A stretch of DNA of 64,000 nt, from contig NZ_OZ244997.1 of assembly GCF_965223285.1 (NCBI RefSeq), positions 6,262,001 through 6,326,000 on the forward strand, in the 5' to 3' direction. Positions 35,315-44,500 of this stretch are shown here, one piece after another (the stretch's first letter is position 1; each line of letters starts with the position of its first letter). Origin of the DNA: Leptofilum sp965223285 (GTDB lineage: Bacteria > Chloroflexota > Anaerolineae > Promineifilales > Promineifilaceae). The translations under genes were made by a program, and so were the position numbers. Under the pieces are notes generated by a model. The model ran no database searches. It was not told the DNA's origin and worked only from the letters and a program-made list of their open reading frames with translations.

Positions 35315-36679
35315 ATGTACGATTTGGTGATTAAGGGAGGAACAGTGGTAACGGCCGTTTCCACATTCCCAGCAGACATCGGCATCAACGGTGAAACGAT
35401 TGCCGCCATCGGGCAAAATCTGGACGGCAAGCAACAGCTTGATGCTACCAACAAGCTCGTCACCCCTGGCGCAGTTGACATGCATGTGCATCTGCAAATG
35501 CCGATTGGCAGCTTCACCTCCACCGACGGCTTTTACAGCGGCACCCGCGCCGCCGCCTTCGGCGGAACCACCACCATTGTTGACTTTGTAGAAACCCAGC
35601 CCAACGAAACGATGGTCGAAGCGATTGCCGCCCGCCGCGCCCTGGCGGATCCCAACGTGGTGATTGATTACGGTCTGCACATGACGATTACCCCCAGCGA
35701 CATCGCCAAGCTGGAACAAATTCCTGAAGCGTTTGCCGCAGGCTGCACCAGCTTTAAGCTGTACATGGCCTACGGACACCGTTTGCAGGATGATAAGTTG
35801 TTGAGAGCATTAACGGCCGTTCGCAACGCCAGCGGCATCCCGGTAGTTCATGCAGAAAATTGGGATGTGATTACCGAGCTGATCCAGCAAAATTTGGCCG
35901 CCGGACATACCAACCCCCATTGGCATCCGCGCAGCCGCCCCGCCCTGCTAGAAGCTGAAGCGACTGGGCGAGTCATCGACATTGCCAGCTTTGTCGGTGT
36001 GCCGCTGCATATCTTCCACGTTTCCTGCGGCGAGGCGGTGGCCCGCATTGCCCAGGCGCGGCGGCAAGGGTTGCCCGTCACGGGAGAGACCTGCCCGCAA
36101 TACCTCTTCCTCACCTGGGATGTGTACGACGCACCGGGCGTGGACGGCACGCTGCCCGTCTGTTCGCCGCCCATCCGCGACCGCGCCGCCCAAACTGCGC
36201 TGTGGCAGGCGCTCAGCCGCAACGAGCTGCAAATTGTCACCACCGATCATTGCCCATTCACCTATGAAGAGAAAGCGACCGGGCTGGACAATTACAGCCA
36301 GATTCCCGGCGGCGTGCCCTCGATCGAGATGCGCTTTGCTGCGCTTTACTCGCAGGGAATGCGCCAGGGCTGGCTCAGCCTGCCGCAATGGGTGGCGCAA
36401 TGCTGCACCAATCCGGCCAAACTGATGGGTTTGGCTAAAAAAGGGGAAATCACGGTAGGGTACGATGCTGATTTGGTAATTTTTGATCCAGCGGCTAGTC
36501 GCACTTTATCGCCCGATTCGCTACACGAAGCAGCGGATTGGACACCTTACGATGGTTTAGAGCTTCAAGGCTGGCCGCAAACAACTATATGCCGGGGCAA
36601 AATTGTGGTGCAGGATGGGGAATTTGTGGGGGGGAAGGGGAACGGTCGTTTCGTCCACCGCACCCAGGCAAATCTCTAA
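35315..36679 (+). CDS. Dihydropyrimidinase / hydantoinase
   Basis: This cyclic amidohydrolase has 454 residues. The binuclear metal site is visible: 'VDMHVHLQM' (two His), Lys in 'TSFKLYMAYG' (carbamylated bridge), His in 'PVVHAEN' and 'IFHVSCGEA', and Asp in 'IVTTDHCPF'. It opens dihydropyrimidine or hydantoin rings in pyrimidine catabolism. AGGAGG lies six bases before the ATG at 35315, so the frame's earlier ATG at 35288 is not used. No other pyrimidine-degradation gene is adjacent. Confidence 0.9.
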   Translation: MYDLVIKGGTVVTAVSTFPADIGINGETIAAIGQNLDGKQQLDATNKLVTPGAVDMHVHLQMPIGSFTSTDGFYSGTRAAAFGGTTTIVDFVETQPNETMVEAIAARRALADPNVVIDYGLHMTITPSDIAKLEQIPEAFAAGCTSFKLYMAYGHRLQDDKLLRALTAVRNASGIPVVHAENWDVITELIQQNLAAGHTNPHWHPRSRPALLEAEATGRVIDIASFVGVPLHIFHVSCGEAVARIAQARRQGLPVTGETCPQYLFLTWDVYDAPGVDGTLPVCSPPIRDRAAQTALWQALSRNELQIVTTDHCPFTYEEKATGLDNYSQIPGGVPSIEMRFAALYSQGMRQGWLSLPQWVAQCCTNPAKLMGLAKKGEITVGYDADLVIFDPAASRTLSPDSLHEAADWTPYDGLELQGWPQTTICRGKIVVQDGEFVGGKGNGRFVHRTQANL

Positions 36680-37425
36680 GCTGGCCACTGCCACGTGCGC
36701 AACTGCCACTCCCGCCCCTCGGCAATGACAGCTCCGGCGTAGCCATTAGCTGGCTCCAGATTTTCCAATCGCCAGCGAGCAGCGGCTTCCCGGCTGCCTT
36801 TTACTTGCAGCAGGTCGGCTGGCTCACCTGGCTTCAAGGTCACGTCGAATGAATCGAGTGGGCAGGACAGCCCTTCGCCAATGACTTTGATGAAGGCCTC
36901 TTTGCGCGTCCAGCAGTTAAAGAACGCCTGGGGTTTTTGTTCGGGGGGAACGGCCGTAAACACCGCCACCTCATTTTCGGAGAAAAATCGCTCCGCAATT
37001 TGTTCGCCATCGTCTAACGGCCGTACCTGCTCAATATCCACCCCCACTTCCCGATTGCGGGAAAACGCCAGCAGTGCCACCCCCTGCGCATGGGATATGT
37101 TGAAACGCACGCCAGAGGTTGCCTGTTCAGCCGCCAGTTCCGGCTTACCATGTTCGCCGTAAGCAAAGGCAATGAGGTGTGCCGGAAGTTGCAAGTAGTT
37201 ACCTAAAAGTTGCCTCAGCAAACCCCGCGCCACAATATAATGCTCCCGGTCATGATCAAAATAGAAGCGATTGGCGCGAGCGCGCTCATCCTCGGACAAA
37301 TGCTGCCAAAATTGGTTTAGCTGGGTCTGGGATCGATTTAGTGAGGCCACCCACACGTGAAGTTCATCGGCGGGCAAGGTGGGATTGGCTGGCGATGGTG
37401 GCCAGGCTGAGAGAAACGGGATCAT
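36676..37425 (-). CDS. Sfp-type 4'-phosphopantetheinyl transferase
   Basis: The 249-residue protein contains 'EVGVDIEQVRPL' and 'FFNCWTRKEAFIKVIGEGLS', the two Mg2+/CoA motifs of Sfp-type transferases, and is of the long two-lobed form. It converts apo carrier domains (PCP, ACP) to the holo form using CoA. Its ATG overlaps the stop of the NRPS gene by four bases, so it belongs to the cluster and would activate its six carrier domains. Confidence 0.92.
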   Translation of the reverse strand: MIPFLSAWPPSPANPTLPADELHVWVASLNRSQTQLNQFWQHLSEDERARANRFYFDHDREHYIVARGLLRQLLGNYLQLPAHLIAFAYGEHGKPELAAEQATSGVRFNISHAQGVALLAFSRNREVGVDIEQVRPLDDGEQIAERFFSENEVAVFTAVPPEQKPQAFFNCWTRKEAFIKVIGEGLSCPLDSFDVTLKPGEPADLLQVKGSREAAARWRLENLEPANGYAGAVIAEGREWQLRTWQWPA

Positions 37426-40400
37426 GCAAACGGTTCCAGATATTTTTTGAGTTTGGCAGCAACCTGATCAATGAACGGCCGTTTCAAAATGCCTAGATGG
37501 GTTGATTCAACCTTGTGCATAATCAGATTCTCTGTGGGCAAACCTGACCAACCGAGCGTTTCATCCCCCCCATTTTCCAACGTTGAGAAAAATAGCACCA
37601 CTTCTCCTGGATACCGTTTGGGATGATATTGTCGCGTTGCTGGTTCAGAAATAACGTTCATAAAATAAAAGTCAGACAACTGAGAAGGCACTTTCTGTTG
37701 CCAATTCACATATTTATGCACCAGCTTGCTCCGAATTTTGCGCCAATCTCGCAACCAAGCGCGGTAAAAAAGATACCAGTAGGCAATCAGTCGGTTTTTG
37801 CCACTGTTCAAAATGTACCCCAGCCGCGCCAGCCTGCCAAGCTGCGCCATATTTTCTTTATGGCGACTCAAACGTGCCTCCAATTCTTCTGGTGGCGGCG
37901 GTGGGTGCAATGTTGGTTTGTTGGTCGGCGTGCTGGGATCAATAAAAACCAACAAGCCCACTTCATCTCCCGCCCGCTTAAGCTGCTGGGCCATCTCATA
38001 AACGACAATGCCACCAAAACAGAAACCGCTCAGCAAATATGGTCCTGTCGGCTGCACCATCTTGATTTCGCGGATGTAATGCGCTGCCATTTCCTCAACA
38101 GATTGGTATATCGCTTGGTCGGTGATTGGGTCTGTTTTGGGCTGAATGCCGTAAAACGGCCGTTCCGTCCCTAAAAGTTGCGCCAAATCGTGGTAATGGA
38201 ACACATGCCCTGCCCCGCCATGTACACAAAATAACGGCGTCTTGCTGCCGAGCGGCTGTATTGGCACCAGCGATGACCAGCGGGGTGACTCCTCTCCTTC
38301 GCGAATTGTGGCGGCCAACTGGCGAATGGTTGGGGCTTTAAAAAGCAAGGAAACGGGTAGCCTCAGCTTGAGCCGTTTTTCTATGGCCGAGAATAAGGTT
38401 ACTGCCTGAAGCGAATGGCCGCCAATCTCAAAATAGTTGGCCTTGGTGCTAATGCTGGGCAATTTTAGAACCTCTTGCCAAATTTGCACCAGCTGCGACT
38501 CTAGCGCGTCCTGTGGGGCCATAAAAGCGTCATCCCACAAGACGGTTTGATGCGCTGGCACGGGCAACGCTTTGCGATCAATTTTGCCATTGGGCGTTTG
38601 CGGAAATTGATCTAGCGTGATGAAAACAGCGGGCATCATATAAGCAGGTAATGATTGATTGAGGAACGGCCGTAAATCAGCCAACGCGCTCGCATCCCCA
38701 ACGACATACGCCATTAGCTGCGACCCGTCCTCGGTTTGTTGCGGCAGTACCAGCACATCCCGCACTGCCTGATGCTGCCGAATAGCCGCTTCGACTTCGT
38801 CAATCTCTATGCGAAAACCGCGAATCTTTACCTGATGATCAATCCGCCCCAGATAATCAATACGGCCGTCTGGCAAATATCGCCCCAAATCCCCCGTTTT
38901 GTACATCTTATTGCCGCCGCTGCTAAATGGGTTGGCGATGAACTTTTCTGCTGTGAGATCGGGCCGGTTCAGGTAGCCGCGCGCCAGGCCTAGGCCCGCG
39001 ATATGAATCTCTCCTGCAACGCCGACCGGCACGGGTTGAAGCTGCGAATTGAGCAGGTAGATTTGATAATTGGGCAATGGTCGTCCTAGCAATGGTTGCG
39101 GATCGTCTGGGTCTAGAACGGCCGTAATCGCCCCGACCGTCCCTTCCGTAGGCCCATACCCATTAATAAACCTGCAGTTCACCGACCATTTGGCCACCAC
39201 CTCTGCTGAACACGCCTCTCCAGCGGAAACAATGGTGCGCAACGCTGGGAAATCGTCTGGGTTGAGCAAAGCCAATGCCGAGGGAGGCAGCGTTACGACG
39301 CTGATGGCCTGATGCTGCATCAGGTCTACAAAAGATGGCCCCATCAACAACGCTTCTTTGTCGGCCAGCACCAGCGTTGCGCCATTTTGCAACGCCTCCA
39401 CAATTTCAGCTACAGAAGCATCAAAACTGAAAGAGGCAAACTGTAGCACCCGGCTTTGCGGCGAGACAGCCAGGCGGTGCTGCAACGCGTGTGCCAAATT
39501 CACTACGCCTCGGTGCGTTACGCCCACACCTTTGGGCCGGCCTGTAGAGCCAGATGTGTAAATAATGTAAGCTAGATTGTCTGTCGTCAGAGCCGTCGTC
39601 GGGTTGCTAGTTGGTTGTTGGGCAATCTGTTCTGCCCAATCCTGCTCTAAGCAAACGACGGCCGTTTCCTGCCCCGTTGGCAATTTTTCACGCAATTCGG
39701 TCGTTGTTAGCACCAGTGCCAGATTGGCGTCTCTCATCATATAATCCAGCCGCTCAGCCGGGTATGCCGGGTCTAGCGGCACATAGGCTCCACCCGCCTT
39801 TTGCACCGCCAACATCCCAATGATCATCTCAAAGGATCGATTGATAAAAATGCCTACCCGGCTTTCTGGCCCAACACCCCATCCCTGTAAGGCGTGGGCA
39901 AGCTGATTTGCCTTGCTATTTAAGGTGGCATAGCTCATCTGCTGCTGGCCATAAAGTAAGGCGATGGCATCTGGGGTTTGCGCTGCCCACTGTGCCACAT
40001 GCTCATGGAAAAAGCGGGCTTCTGGCAGCGGTACGGCCGTCTCGTTCCAATCTACCACCATTTTTTGCCATTCCAGTGGGGTAAGCATCACAATTTCGCC
40101 TACGGGGCGAGCGGGGTGTGCCAACATGCCAGTAAGCAGCGTTTGCCAATGACGCAACATGCGCTGAATTGTTTCTGGAGCAAACAGGTCACTGTTGTAA
40201 TTCAGCGTGCATTGAAGCTGTGTGTCCTCTCGGCTTACGGCCAGTGTCAGATCAAATTGCGCTATGCCGTTGTCTAACGCCATTGGCATCACGGTAAGAT
40301 TGGGCAACGGCCGTTCGCTCCATCCCGCATCCCTGTAGGTAAACATCACCTGGAAAATTGGATCGTAGCTCAGATTTCGCTCCGGCTGGAGTAGCTCTAC

Positions 40401-41507
40401 CAGCTTCTCAAATGGTACATCGGCATGGTCGTAAGCGGCCGTTGCCGTCCGGCGCACCTGGGCCAAAAGCTGCCGGAACGTTTGCCAACCATCTACCTGA
40501 CTGCGCAGCACCAATGTGTTCACAAAAAAGCCAACCAAACCCGCCAACTCCGGCTGCGGCCGATTGCCAATTGGTGTACCCACTAAAATATCTTCCTGAG
40601 CAGTATAACGGTGCAACAACACCTGAAAGGCAGCTAGCAGCAGCATGAATGGCGTCGTGTCTGTTTGCTGACAAAGCGTTTGCACCTGTTGGGTAATTTC
40701 CGGTGATAGCAGAATAGTTTCATTGGCTCCATGATGCGTTTTGACGGCCGGACGCGGCTTATCGATGGGCAGTTGCAATAGCGGCAAATCCCCTGCCAAC
40801 TGATTTTGCCAATAATCCAACTGGGCTTGCAGCGTCTCGCCAGCAAGCCACTCTCGCTGCCAGACGGCGTAATCGGCGTATTGGATTGGCAAGTCAGGCA
40901 GTTCTGGCCGACGCTGCTGCACAAACGCCTCATACAAGGTTGCCAACTCATCCACCACCACATCAACTGACCAACCATCCACAATGATATGATGGAAAAC
41001 GATGAGCAATACGTGCTCGGTCTGGCTACATTGCAGCAAATGGAAGCGGAGCAGCGGCCCTTTTGCTAAATCAAACGGCCGTTGCATGGCCGTTTTTAGC
41101 AGTTCTTCTGGTGAGTCTACGGTTGCCTGTATTGTCTCCAACGTGACGGGCCATTCTTTGTGAACAATTTGTTGCGGGGTGCCAGAAACGGCCGTAAATG
41201 TGGTGCGTAAATTTTCATGTCGCTGCACCAATGTCTGGCACGCGCGCGTCAGGGATACTCGATCCAGCTTGCCGGTGAACCGAAGTGCCAACGGCGTGTT
41301 GAATAGTGCCGTCCCTGGCGATAAGGTCTCTAAGAAATACAGTCGCTGCTGGGCAAAGGAGAGAGGCACAGGCACACCCAAATCGGCACGGGGAGTAATA
41401 TTAGGGATAGATACGCTATCTTCTATCCCCTCATCAGCTAACAGCAGATCGAGAAGTGCCAACTTGTCTTCCGACAAGTCAAACAAATTATTTAATTGAT
41501 CAGTCAT
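37422..41507 (-). CDS. NRPS module C-A-PCP-TE
   Basis: The 1361-residue protein reads in order: condensation domain (about 45-470, active site 'HHIIVDGWS' near residue 172); adenylation domain (about 490-970, 'YTSGSTGRPKG' near 650); PCP (about 990-1060, 'IGGHSLQAV' near 1027); and type I thioesterase (about 1085-1361). The selectivity residues, aligned by eye with GrsA, read DAATVAGVGK, nearest to aromatic-accepting codes; this is a low-certainty call. The thioesterase nucleophile motif is 'GFCFGG', that is Cys in place of Ser, near 1161. As the last NRPS before the PPTase it is the likely chain-release module. It follows the A-PCP-C-A-PCP gene after six bases. Confidence 0.93.
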   Translation of the reverse strand: MTDQLNNLFDLSEDKLALLDLLLADEGIEDSVSIPNITPRADLGVPVPLSFAQQRLYFLETLSPGTALFNTPLALRFTGKLDRVSLTRACQTLVQRHENLRTTFTAVSGTPQQIVHKEWPVTLETIQATVDSPEELLKTAMQRPFDLAKGPLLRFHLLQCSQTEHVLLIVFHHIIVDGWSVDVVVDELATLYEAFVQQRRPELPDLPIQYADYAVWQREWLAGETLQAQLDYWQNQLAGDLPLLQLPIDKPRPAVKTHHGANETILLSPEITQQVQTLCQQTDTTPFMLLLAAFQVLLHRYTAQEDILVGTPIGNRPQPELAGLVGFFVNTLVLRSQVDGWQTFRQLLAQVRRTATAAYDHADVPFEKLVELLQPERNLSYDPIFQVMFTYRDAGWSERPLPNLTVMPMALDNGIAQFDLTLAVSREDTQLQCTLNYNSDLFAPETIQRMLRHWQTLLTGMLAHPARPVGEIVMLTPLEWQKMVVDWNETAVPLPEARFFHEHVAQWAAQTPDAIALLYGQQQMSYATLNSKANQLAHALQGWGVGPESRVGIFINRSFEMIIGMLAVQKAGGAYVPLDPAYPAERLDYMMRDANLALVLTTTELREKLPTGQETAVVCLEQDWAEQIAQQPTSNPTTALTTDNLAYIIYTSGSTGRPKGVGVTHRGVVNLAHALQHRLAVSPQSRVLQFASFSFDASVAEIVEALQNGATLVLADKEALLMGPSFVDLMQHQAISVVTLPPSALALLNPDDFPALRTIVSAGEACSAEVVAKWSVNCRFINGYGPTEGTVGAITAVLDPDDPQPLLGRPLPNYQIYLLNSQLQPVPVGVAGEIHIAGLGLARGYLNRPDLTAEKFIANPFSSGGNKMYKTGDLGRYLPDGRIDYLGRIDHQVKIRGFRIEIDEVEAAIRQHQAVRDVLVLPQQTEDGSQLMAYVVGDASALADLRPFLNQSLPAYMMPAVFITLDQFPQTPNGKIDRKALPVPAHQTVLWDDAFMAPQDALESQLVQIWQEVLKLPSISTKANYFEIGGHSLQAVTLFSAIEKRLKLRLPVSLLFKAPTIRQLAATIREGEESPRWSSLVPIQPLGSKTPLFCVHGGAGHVFHYHDLAQLLGTERPFYGIQPKTDPITDQAIYQSVEEMAAHYIREIKMVQPTGPYLLSGFCFGGIVVYEMAQQLKRAGDEVGLLVFIDPSTPTNKPTLHPPPPPEELEARLSRHKENMAQLGRLARLGYILNSGKNRLIAYWYLFYRAWLRDWRKIRSKLVHKYVNWQQKVPSQLSDFYFMNVISEPATRQYHPKRYPGEVVLFFSTLENGGDETLGWSGLPTENLIMHKVESTHLGILKRPFIDQVAAKLKKYLEPFA

Positions 41508-41513
41508 GAATTA

Positions 41514-44500
41514 CTAACGTTTTTGGCTCAACAATTTAGCCGCTTCTGCGTCGGATAGCTGGGATAATTGGATGAGCAGCTGAGCCACCTTTTCCACGCG
41601 AGCGCGCTGGTTAGGCGACTGTAGAACAACATTGGTTAATTTTGCAACGGTTGGGGCATCAAACAATGCCCTCAGCGGCAGTTCAATACGCAAGTTCTGG
41701 CGTAGCCGCGTGACCAGTTGGGTGGCCAGCAGTGAGTGTCCACCCAACTCAAAAAAGTTGTCGTGGACGCCCAGGCGTGGCATATTCAAAGTTTCGGCCA
41801 TAAAGGTTGCGATAATTGTTTCAACATCGGTACGAGGCGCAACGTAATTGACTGCGGCAACGGCCGTTGGCGTAGGCAATGCCTTGCGATCAATCTTGCC
41901 ATTAGGCGTAAGCGGAAACGCATCCAGCAGCATAAATACTGTGGGAACCATATATGCTGGCAGATGCTGGCTGAGTTGTTGCCGCAGCTCAGAGACAGAC
42001 AGGCTTTGGCCCACCACATAGGCAACCAGTTGTGCCCCGGTTCCCGCATCCTCACTGGCGAGAACAAGGGCATCCTGAACGGCCGTTTCCTGCCGCAAAG
42101 CCGCCTCAATTTCACCCAGCTCAATACGGTAGCCACGAATCTTCACCTGGTGATCCAACCGCCCCAAAAACTCAAGATTGCCATCTGGCAGGTAACGAAC
42201 GAGATCGCCAGTTCGGTACATTTTTGAGGGGGTGGCACTGTTTTCAATCCCCTTGTCCCTTTGTCCCCTTGCCATCTTGTCAAAGGGATTTGTAACAAAC
42301 CGTTCCGCCGTTAGCTTTGGCCGATTCAGGTAGCCACGCGCCACGCCAATGCCGCCAATCGCCAGTTCGCCCGGCGTGCCAACAGGCACAGGCTGGAGGT
42401 CTTTATTCAGCACAAATAGCTGCGTGTTATCGATGGGACGGCCGATGTGAACCCGGGTATCAGCTGGGGTAAGAACGGCCGTTGTGGCACACACGGTTGC
42501 CTCTGTAGGGCCATACCCATTCACAAACCGGCGTCCGGGCGACCAACGGGCCACGACCTCCGCCGAACATGCTTCCCCGGCAGCGACCACCATTTGTAGG
42601 CTGGGAAAGTCGTCTGGATTCAAAATAGCGAGGGCAGAGGGTGCCAAAGTAACGGCCGTTACGTTCTGTTCTCTTACCAAATTCACCAAATCCGGGCCGG
42701 GTAGCAATGCGTCGGCATCTGCCAACACCAATGTCGCTCCTGCCGTCAGCGTCACAAACATTTCGGAGACGGAGGCATCAAAGCCAAAGGCGGCAAATTG
42801 CAACACCCGGCTCTCTACGCCGATGCCAAACGCTTTGTGCTGCGCCTGGGCCATGTTGGGTACACCCCGATGGGTGACGACTACCCCTTTTGGCCGTCCG
42901 GTAGAGCCAGAGGTGTAAATGATGTAAGCGGCGTTGTCGGCTGTCACCCAGCTGGTAGGATTCTGCTGGCCGTGTTCGGCGATTTGCGGCCAATCTGCGT
43001 CCAAATTGAGGAGATTGTGGTTTGGAGATTGGAGATTGGCTGACAGTTGGCTGTGGGTGATAAGTGTGTGTGGTTGGGCATCTTCCAGCATGAACTGGAT
43101 GCGTTCGGCAGGATAGTTTGGGTCAAGGGGCAAATATGCGCCACCCGCCTTGAGGACGGCCAGAGCGGCAATGACCATCTCTGGCGACCGATCGAAGTAA
43201 ACAGCCAAAATGCTTTCTGGCCCAATGCCGTTAGCCTGCAAATAGTGCGCCAGTTGATTGGCTTTGGCGTTGAGCTGCGTATAGGTAAGCGGCTGATTTT
43301 GGTAGGTAACGGCCGTTCGATCTCCCATCTTCTCGGCAACGTCTTCTACCCATTGGTGAACGAGTTGGTGAGGAACGGCCGTTTCCGTTGCGTTCCAATC
43401 CACCAACAAAGTTTTTTGCTCCTGTTGGCTCAGGGGAGAGAAGGCCTGATGAGAGGCATCTGGTGCAGCGGCCATTGCTGCCAGGGTGTGCGACAAATAG
43501 CCTGCCAACCGTTCAATCTGCGGCGCACCAAATTCTGCCGGATTGTATTCTAGCCGCAGTTCCAATGAGCCGTCTTTGCCGTGAAGCTCGGCCTGCACCG
43601 CCAGAGCAAAGTTGGTGTGGCCAAAAAATTCTTCGTCTACGATTTTGATCTGCCCGGCCTTCTCTAATTCATCAAACACGTGGAAATGCAAGAAGTTAAA
43701 TGGCACCTCAAACAATGGCTGGCCACCATGCAACTGCTGGATTTCAGTGAGTGGGAAGCTGCGATGAGGCAGTAGGTTTTTCTCAGTAGCAAATGTTTGC
43801 CGGACAAGTTCTAGCCAGCTACCCGCTTCAATTTTCTGGCGAAAAGGAACCGTGTTCAGGAACAGGCCAAGGGCTCGTTCACCGCCAACTTGTTCAGGAC
43901 GGCCGTTCATCACCAAGCCACTCATCACATCTGTTTCGCCAGTTACAAAGCCCAGCACTTTTAGGTGCGCTGCGAGCAACACAGTTTTTAGAGGAACCCC
44001 TGCCCGCTGAGCCACGCTCATGAGTTGAGTTACCGCTTCGGCAGGCACGGTTGTTTGGTAAACGGCCGTTTCTGGCAGCGGCTCATCCATATCTGGCAAG
44101 GGCAAGCGAGGCATTGTGCTGACACTACTTTCAACCAATGTCTCCTGCCAAAACGCCTGCGCTTCTTCCGAAGTGAGGATAGCCTGCTCAGCCGCTACAA
44201 ATCTCTGGTAAGGTACGCTTGGCTCCGGCAAGATTGGTTGCCCATCCAGCAAAGTGCCATACGTCTGGAACAGCTCAGTCACCAATGTGGCCTCGCTCCA
44301 GCCATCTAAAATGGCATGGTGGCCCGTCATGATCATCTGAAATTCAGCATCTGTGCGCTGCAAAAAATCAAAACGGAGTAATGGCGGCTGCGTCCAGTTA
44401 AATTTTTCACCAATGTTTTGCTGGACACATCGCGCAATTTCGGCCTTTTGAGCAGCCTCATCTAGCCTGCTTAAATCGTGCAACATGACGGGAATTTCTG

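Noticed and set aside
36676..37425. PPTase as a housekeeping acyl-carrier-protein synthase (AcpS)
   Set aside because: Its length of 249 residues and two-lobed Sfp motifs fit secondary metabolism, and it overlaps the NRPS gene; AcpS is about 125 residues.
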